Position numbers and translations under genes: made by a program. Below are positions 58,100 to 64,000 of a stretch of DNA of 64,000 nt, one piece after another; positions within the stretch are counted from its first letter, which is position 1, and every line of letters begins with the position of its first letter. The stretch covers positions 35,689,052 to 35,753,051 of the forward strand of contig CM075772.1 in the NCBI GenBank assembly GCA_037974665.1, written 5' to 3'. The stretch is from Ehretia macrophylla. Taxonomy: Eukaryota; Streptophyta; Magnoliopsida; Boraginales; Ehretiaceae. The notes beneath the pieces were generated by a model. It did no database searches and was not told the DNA's origin. It was given only the letters and a program-made list of their open reading frames with translations.

Positions 58100-60588
58100 T
58101 GTCACGCCCCGACCCAACCCCCAAACTAAAGGTTAAGTCCGCTCCCGACACACGAACAGAGAGCCCTCTGTACCGTGGACATTCTAAAAAACCTGCAAAC
58201 GCTTAAACAAGGTCCCAATAACACATACAAGCTTTTCTCAATTAAAAAACAAAGCAATAAGGCCATCCGAGCCTTATAGTACACAATATCTCCAAAACAC
58301 ACAAGCATGCGAGAACTTGTTGTCAGCATAGTTTTATAATCCTGACATTCTAGGAAATCAATAAAACAACTTAAAGGATAAAGCATTCTACATTAACCAT
58401 CCACTCCCAAGCATGCAAGGAAATAAGGCAAGAATAAAAGTTATTACAGTTCATAGACTTTCAAAGCTACAACCCAACCAACTAATCTTCAACTTATACA
58501 ACAAGCATATACATAGCCCTTGGGCTACAAAATAGTACATAAAGTAATCAGATGAGTCTTCCACATAGCAGCAAAAATCATTAACCACCTCAAGTTATCA
58601 GACACAGCAACTAAGGTAAAGGCTCGATCTGAACTTCTTCTTCCTCAACTAAATCAACAAGCTGGGGATCACCCTCAGCATCTCTTGAAACAGATATCGA
58701 GGTATGAGCAACCACTGTTGCCCAATGAGGGATATAGTCCCGGGGCGTGTAATGCAACAGATAATAAAATTACACAACAATAACACTTTAACAATTTAAG
58801 AAACAATGATAACTTAAATATCCACACAATTAAAAGGATACATTTCACTCAATCCCCTATACACCAATCTTCACTGGTCTTCAATCACGATCCACGAACC
58901 ACGAGCACGATCACGATAAGCCGGCATAACCCCAATCACTCCAGTGGGTGTACTCCGGATGTACCCCGAATCCTATGACCCAACATCCCCTGGCAATCTC
59001 CGGACCAGGCGAATGAGGGAATAGGGCACGGAGTTTGAATATCCACCGGCAAGCCCTCTGCCGCCCAGCCGATATTCAACACATCCGCCCCGACACTATG
59101 GTTGCGCAACCACTATGCAATGCACTCAACGATGGCAAGATAATAACAACAATATAAGCATTAACACATATGAGGATCAACAAAGTAGGTTGACCTCGTT
59201 GCAATTAGGATAGAAGCAAAGATAGAAGCTAATAAGCAGTTTACAAATGAACTTATACCAGATAAGCATAGAATCATTCCAAAAGCTCCAAATCAATTTA
59301 AAATCACATATAAACACTCAAGAATTGCTGGCATGGGTTTAGAAGTGTGAGACAACTTAAATTGCACCTAAACCCCTTTGTTTTTCGAACTATTTCTCTT
59401 CTAAACCAAAGTTAATGATTTCATTTTCAAAGGAAACTCTCCCAACCTTCTAACTAACCCCCAAGGTACCCTCTCAACCCTCGAACTCAATCAAATGCCC
59501 GCGTTTACCCCGAAAGCCCCAATTTCCCTCTTTTGGCTTTAAACCACACCTACATTGTTCGGGCTTCAAACAAGGGATATCAAGGCATCTATAGCACCTA
59601 GGTAGCCTAAGGATACTAGAATTGAAGCCCGAATCCACCCGGATTCGCATTAACCCCGAAAGCCCCAAGTTAAAGTCGGCTATTTTCCATTTTTAGGCGA
59701 TTTAAGGGCAATGCAAGTGTACGGGGCTATTTGATTATCTTCACTAGTACCTAAGGCATCAATTAGAAGCGTTAATTCAAGCCAATTCGAGTAATTACAC
59801 AAAACCCTAAAAAAAACATCACTATTCACCCTAAAAATCAAACTAACGATTCTAACCGTTTAAATTGCGAAACGACGGTTCAAAAGTGTTCTCTAGCATT
59901 CATATAGATAGTATATTAGCATAGATAACAATTACAATGGCATATAATCATATTTTCAACAAATCAATAAATGAGCAACTATTTAAAAATGCAAAAACAA
60001 GTCGTGAAATCCCTCACCACTACGCGTAGGAGTACCTAGGAACCTTGCACACGCTCTCCACTCGTTGCCCAAGGCTTGGCTTGGCTTGAATTGAAGAGTT
60101 GAAGATGGAAAAATTCTCCCAAGTGCAAGGAGGGGCTGTGGGGTTTGGGGCTGCTGTTTCAGCTTTCTAATTTTTTTTTTTTTTGCATTTTATGAGTTTA
60201 GGTGATATATAAAAGGGTTAAGTTATGGTGGGGTCAATTTGGTGCTTAGTTGATCTAATAAAATGTGCGTAGTAAGCTTTAAAACGAGCTTAGATGGTAA
60301 AATATATGCTAGCTAATTAATTACCTAAGTTAGTTACGTAACACTATTCACTCAACTTCAAAAATCATTTTCTAAATGAGCTCTCCTAACGCCTTTCGCT
60401 CAAATGCACATTTTTCCCACTACTTTTACAATTAATATGATTTAATAAAAATGCTAATTAATTAATAGAAGACAGTTTAGAAATGGAATGAATAGTAACC
60501 CAAGAAGGCAGTCAATAATGCACAGAAGGAATTGCGTAAACAAAGATGCAACAGTAATTAAATGCATGGCTAAATCTCGGGCGTCACA
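58100..60588 (-). repeat. I 5' LTR
   Basis: Partner of 50563-53049. Visibly diverged from it at scattered sites (for example CACACG to CACGCT near 60048), indicating a modest age. Confidence 0.94.
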
Positions 60589-60593
60589 ACCAC

Positions 60594-63500
60594 CACGAGG
60601 TCAGGCCCGTGTATTTGCTTTGGATGCTGAGGAGCTTCCGGATACTACCGCTGTGGTAGAAGGTATTTTTCTTCTTAATGATCAATCAATTAAGGTTTTA
60701 ATTGATTCCGGGGCTTCGCATTCATTTATTACTCCTACTTGTGTGCAAAATGCTAAAATGAAACATGATAAACTGTTGCATGAGATTGTGGTTTATACTC
60801 CTATGGGTCCGATGTTTGTTACTAGATCTATTTGCAGAGCATGTAGTATTTTTATTGAGGGTTGTATTTTTCCCGCTGATTTGATTATCCTACCCTTCAA
60901 TGACATTGAAATTATATTGGGGATGGACTGGTTAAGTAAATATTATGCACAGCTTGATTGTAGAAAGAAGATTGTGTATCTAGAAATGCCCGACCAGCCT
61001 GTACTTAAAATAGTTGGTAGTAGAAAATCTACAGGAACTCCTATTATTTCTTCTATTAGAGCATCTAAATTATTGAGCAAGGGTTGTGAGGCTTATCTTG
61101 CATATTCGATTAATCAACCTGTGGATCAATTGAAATTGAATTATGTACCTATCGTGAGGGAGTTTCCGGGGGTCTTTCCTGAGGAATTACCGGGATTACC
61201 GCCTGATAGGGAGATAGAGTTCATGATTGACTTATTGCCGGGGACTTCACCTATCTCTAGGACTCCGTATAGAATGGCTCCACCACAATTGCAGGAATTG
61301 AAAGTTCAATTGTAGGGCTTGCTTGAGAAGGGGTTCATTCAGCCGAGTTCTTCACCATTGGGTGCACCAGTCCTATTTGTTAAAAAGAAAGACGGATCTC
61401 TTCGCTTATGCATTGATTATCGGGGTCTTAATCAGGTAACCATCAAAAATAAATATCATTTGCCTTTAATTGAAGTGTTATTTGATCAGTTGCAAGGCGC
61501 CAGGGTATTCTCTACATTCGATTTGAGGCAAGGCTATTATCAGCTGAGAATTAAGAAATATGATGTTCCTAAAACTGCTTTCAGAACTCGATATGGCCGT
61601 TATGAGTTTGTTGTCTTACTAATGCTCCCGCTGCATTCTTGGACTTAATGAAGAGGGTATTCCGTCCTTATCTGGACCAATTTGTGGTTATCTTCATTGA
61701 TGATATTCTTGTCTATTCTAAATCTGAGGCGGAACATGAACAGCATCTCAGAATCGTGTTGCAGACTCTTCAGGAGCATCAGTTATTTGCAAAGTTTAGC
61801 AAATGTGAATTTTGGCTTAAGCAAGTTGCTTTTTTGGGCCATATTATCTGTATTTTTGTTGATCCAGTGAAGATTGAAGTTGTGATATCTTGGAAACGAC
61901 CTGAAACTGTCACGGAGATTCGTAACTTCCTTGGGTTAGCTGGGTATTATCGGAGGTTTGTTAAGGATTTCTCTAAGATCGCAGGGCCTTTAACTCAACT
62001 TACTCAGAAGAAAACAGTATTTGACTAGAGTGATAAATGCGAGGCCAGCTTCCAGGAATTGAAGAAGAGGTTGACTACAGCTCCTATTCTTGCTTTACCT
62101 GAGGGTTATGATAATCTGGTGATCTATAGTGATGCTTCGAAGGAAGGTCTGGGTTGTGTATTGATGCAGAATGGCAGGGTTATTGCTTATGCTTCCAGGA
62201 AACTGAAGCCTTATGAACTCAACTATCCGATTCATGATCTTGAGCTTGCCGCTATCATTCTTGCATTAAAGAAATAGCGTCATTATCTTTGGGGCAACAA
62301 GTTTGAAATCTTTACAGATCATAAGAGTTTGAAATATCTATTTATCAAGAAAGAGTTGAACATGAGGCAGAGGCGTTGGCTGGAATTACTTGAGGACTAT
62401 AACTGCACCATTGACTATCTTCTGGGTAAGGCCAATATTGTTGGTGATACTTTGAGCCGAAAGGCTACTGTTGCTAGCTTGATTATCAAGAATTGGGAAC
62501 TCATGGAAGAATTATGCTTGTGGAAGCCTAGTACTTCAAATTCTGGTATTCAATTCGCAAGTTTGCAGATTCAATATATGTTATTATCCAGGATTCGAGA
62601 AGCTCAACAGGCTGATCTTCAATTGTTGAAAGTCTTAGAGAATTCTAAAGGGGGAGAGTCGGATTTCAAACTGCACGACGATGGTATTCTCAAATTCAAA
62701 GGCAGAATCTGTATTCCGAGTGATCCAACGTTGAAGAATGATATTCTTGCTGAGGCACACAGTTCTAGATATACTATCTATCCAGGCAATGCTAAAATGT
62801 ATAAAGATTTGAAGCAGAATTTCTGGTGGAATAGTATGAAGAGAGAAATTGCTAACTACGTTGCTCGATGTCTTACTTGTCAGAAAGTTAAAGCAGAGCA
62901 TTAGAGGCCTGCCAGGTTATTGCAGCCTTTGGCCATTCCTGTTTGGAAATAGGATCATATTACCATGGATTTCGTATCAGATTTACCGAGGTCTTCGAAG
63001 GGTAATGACTCAGTTTGGGTTATTGTGGATAGACTGACCAAGACTTCTCACTTCATGGTAAAAAGAAGTCTGATTCTCTTGATAAACTGGTAGAGTTGTA
63101 TATTGAGAATGTTGTCCGACTTCCAAAGAGTATTGTGTCAGATAGAGATCCCAGATTTACATCTCAGTTCTGATAGAATATTCAGAAAGCTTTGGGCACG
63201 ACTTTGAGTTTCAGTACAGCTTATCATCCTCAGACTGATGGTCAATCCGAGAGAACTATCTTAATCCTCGAGGATATGTTACGGGCTTGTATTCTGGACC
63301 TCAGTAAGAGTTGGGAAAAGTATCTGCCACTCGCAGAGTTCGCCTATAACAATAGTTACGAAGCTACTATTGGTATGGCACCTTATGAGGCACTGTATGG
63401 GCGTAAATGCCGGTCTTCTATCTACTGGGATGATGTTGGTGAAATGAAGACTATTGACCCTACTCTTTTACCTGAGATGAACATAATGATTGATCATGTG

Positions 63501-64000
63501 CAGCTTATCAAGAAAAGAATGCTTATAGCACAAAGTCGGCAAAAGAGTTATGCAGATAGACGCCATCGTGATCTGAAATTTGCCGTAGGGGATCAAGGAT
63601 TTTTGAAAATTTCTCCTCCCAAAGGTTTGACTCGGCATGGTAAAGGGGGTAAACTCAGTCCTCGTTATGTGGGACCATTTGAGATAACTAAAACTATTGG
63701 TGAATTGGCTTACCGTTTAGCTTTGCCTCCCAGTCTGGGAAGAATTCATGATGTCTTCCATGTTTCTATGCTTCGGAAGTATCAGCCAGATCCCTCGCAC
63801 ACACTTGAGCTAGAACCGCTAGAGATCAGTGAGACCTTGACGTACACAGAGAAACCTCTTCAAATTGTTGATCAGAAAGTTCAGGAGCTGAGGACTAAAA
63901 GCATTTCGATGGTTAAAGTTTTGTGGGATCATCATGGCGTAGAGGATGCGACGTGGGAGAGAGAGGATCAGATGAGGGAACGGTATCCAGAGTTATTCGC
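60594..64000 (+). pseudogene. H pol: protease, RT, RNase H, integrase (heavily broken, partial)
   Basis: Continues H after the TSD accac. Protease DSGASHSF is present. Breaks include TAG for Gln at 61313-61315; a 13-nt deletion near 61616 between GTCTT repeats that removes the RT PFG motif; about 10 nt lost near 61850; TAG for Trp at 62026 and 62275; TAG for Gln near 62903; TAG for Trp near 62950; one base lost near 63058; 9 nt lost near 63123; and paired stops near 63173. RT FIDD, RNase H SDAS, integrase VSDRDPRF and QSERT can still be read. The window ends in the chromodomain-like tail ([12 protein letters not shown]). Confidence 0.93.

Larger units (their letters stand above)
50563..60588 (-). 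mobile_element. I: complete Gypsy element, G family
   Basis: 10,026 bp with TSD accac (50558-50562 and 60589-60593). LTRs are 2,487 and 2,489 bp; the internal region is 5,050 bp with primer site, one gag-pol frame and polypurine tract. It inserted into H between Gag and protease, in opposite orientation. One frameshift and one stop are the only gross lesions in its coding region. Confidence 0.95.
46873..64000 (+). mobile_element. H: decayed plus-strand Gypsy element (runs off window)
   Basis: LTR 46873-49362, primer site, gag to 50562, then pol 60594-64000 after the inserted element I. The end of integrase and the 3' LTR are beyond the window. More stops and deletions than in E or I indicate greater age. 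Confidence 0.92.

Noticed and set aside
60488..60593. N-terminal part of an open frame leading into H protease
   Set aside because: It lies in the LTR of element I; the frame is joined to H pol only by chance at the insertion edge.

Overview
The window is angiosperm nuclear heterochromatin. I see no intact host gene. It is one deeply nested stack of LTR retrotransposons placed against a decayed mitochondrial insertion (NUMT). Evidence: gag-pol polyproteins in Ty3/Gypsy order (PR-RT-RNase H-INT) with a chromodomain-like C-terminus, probably Tekay/Del chromoviruses; LTR ends beginning TGT(C/G/A)AC and ending in ACA; primer-binding sites matching initiator tRNA-Met (TGGTATCAGAGC); and 5-bp target-site duplications (TSDs) at the expected edges.

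Layout. (1) 1-2806: a NUMT carrying nad7 exons 3, 4 and 5 with group II intron sequence; intron 3 is absent. (2) From 2807: element G0, a minus-strand autonomous-type Gypsy copy. Its 3' LTR is 2807-3166 + 10872-12999 and its broken pol is 13045-14445 + 45046-46860. Inside its LTR sits A (3167-10866, TSD catgg), a young element with 3.3-kb LTRs and only 1.04 kb of non-coding internal DNA. Inside its pol sits B (14446-45040, TSD gttga), a minus-strand non-autonomous element. (3) Inside B: an A-type LTR fragment (C, 14769-16047) joined to a small complete element (D, 16048-17697), the pair sharing one TSD, cataa; a solo B-type LTR in opposite orientation (20125-22893, TSD gtatc); and a three-LTR tandem Gypsy array (E, 23886-41443, TSD catat) with two gag-pol copies. 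(4) 46873-64000: H, a plus-strand decayed Gypsy copy that leaves the window within integrase. It is split by I (50563-60588, TSD accac), a complete minus-strand Gypsy copy with one frameshift and one stop.

How the parts relate. G0, E, H and I belong to one coding family (called G here). A, B and D carry no gag or pol and have different LTRs, yet they share with G the primer-binding site, a leader motif after it, and a stem-loop beside the polypurine tract. A, B and G LTRs also share a U5 hairpin whose stem changes by compensatory substitutions around a constant loop, a GC-rich module, and a possible 5'-leader intron. A, B and D share an internal domain and a mini-ORF of 8-9 codons that G lacks. 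The simplest reading is a group of non-autonomous families mobilised by G-family proteins, with the shared parts acting as cis signals. That is inference. The insertion borders, TSDs and shared motifs are read directly from the sequence.
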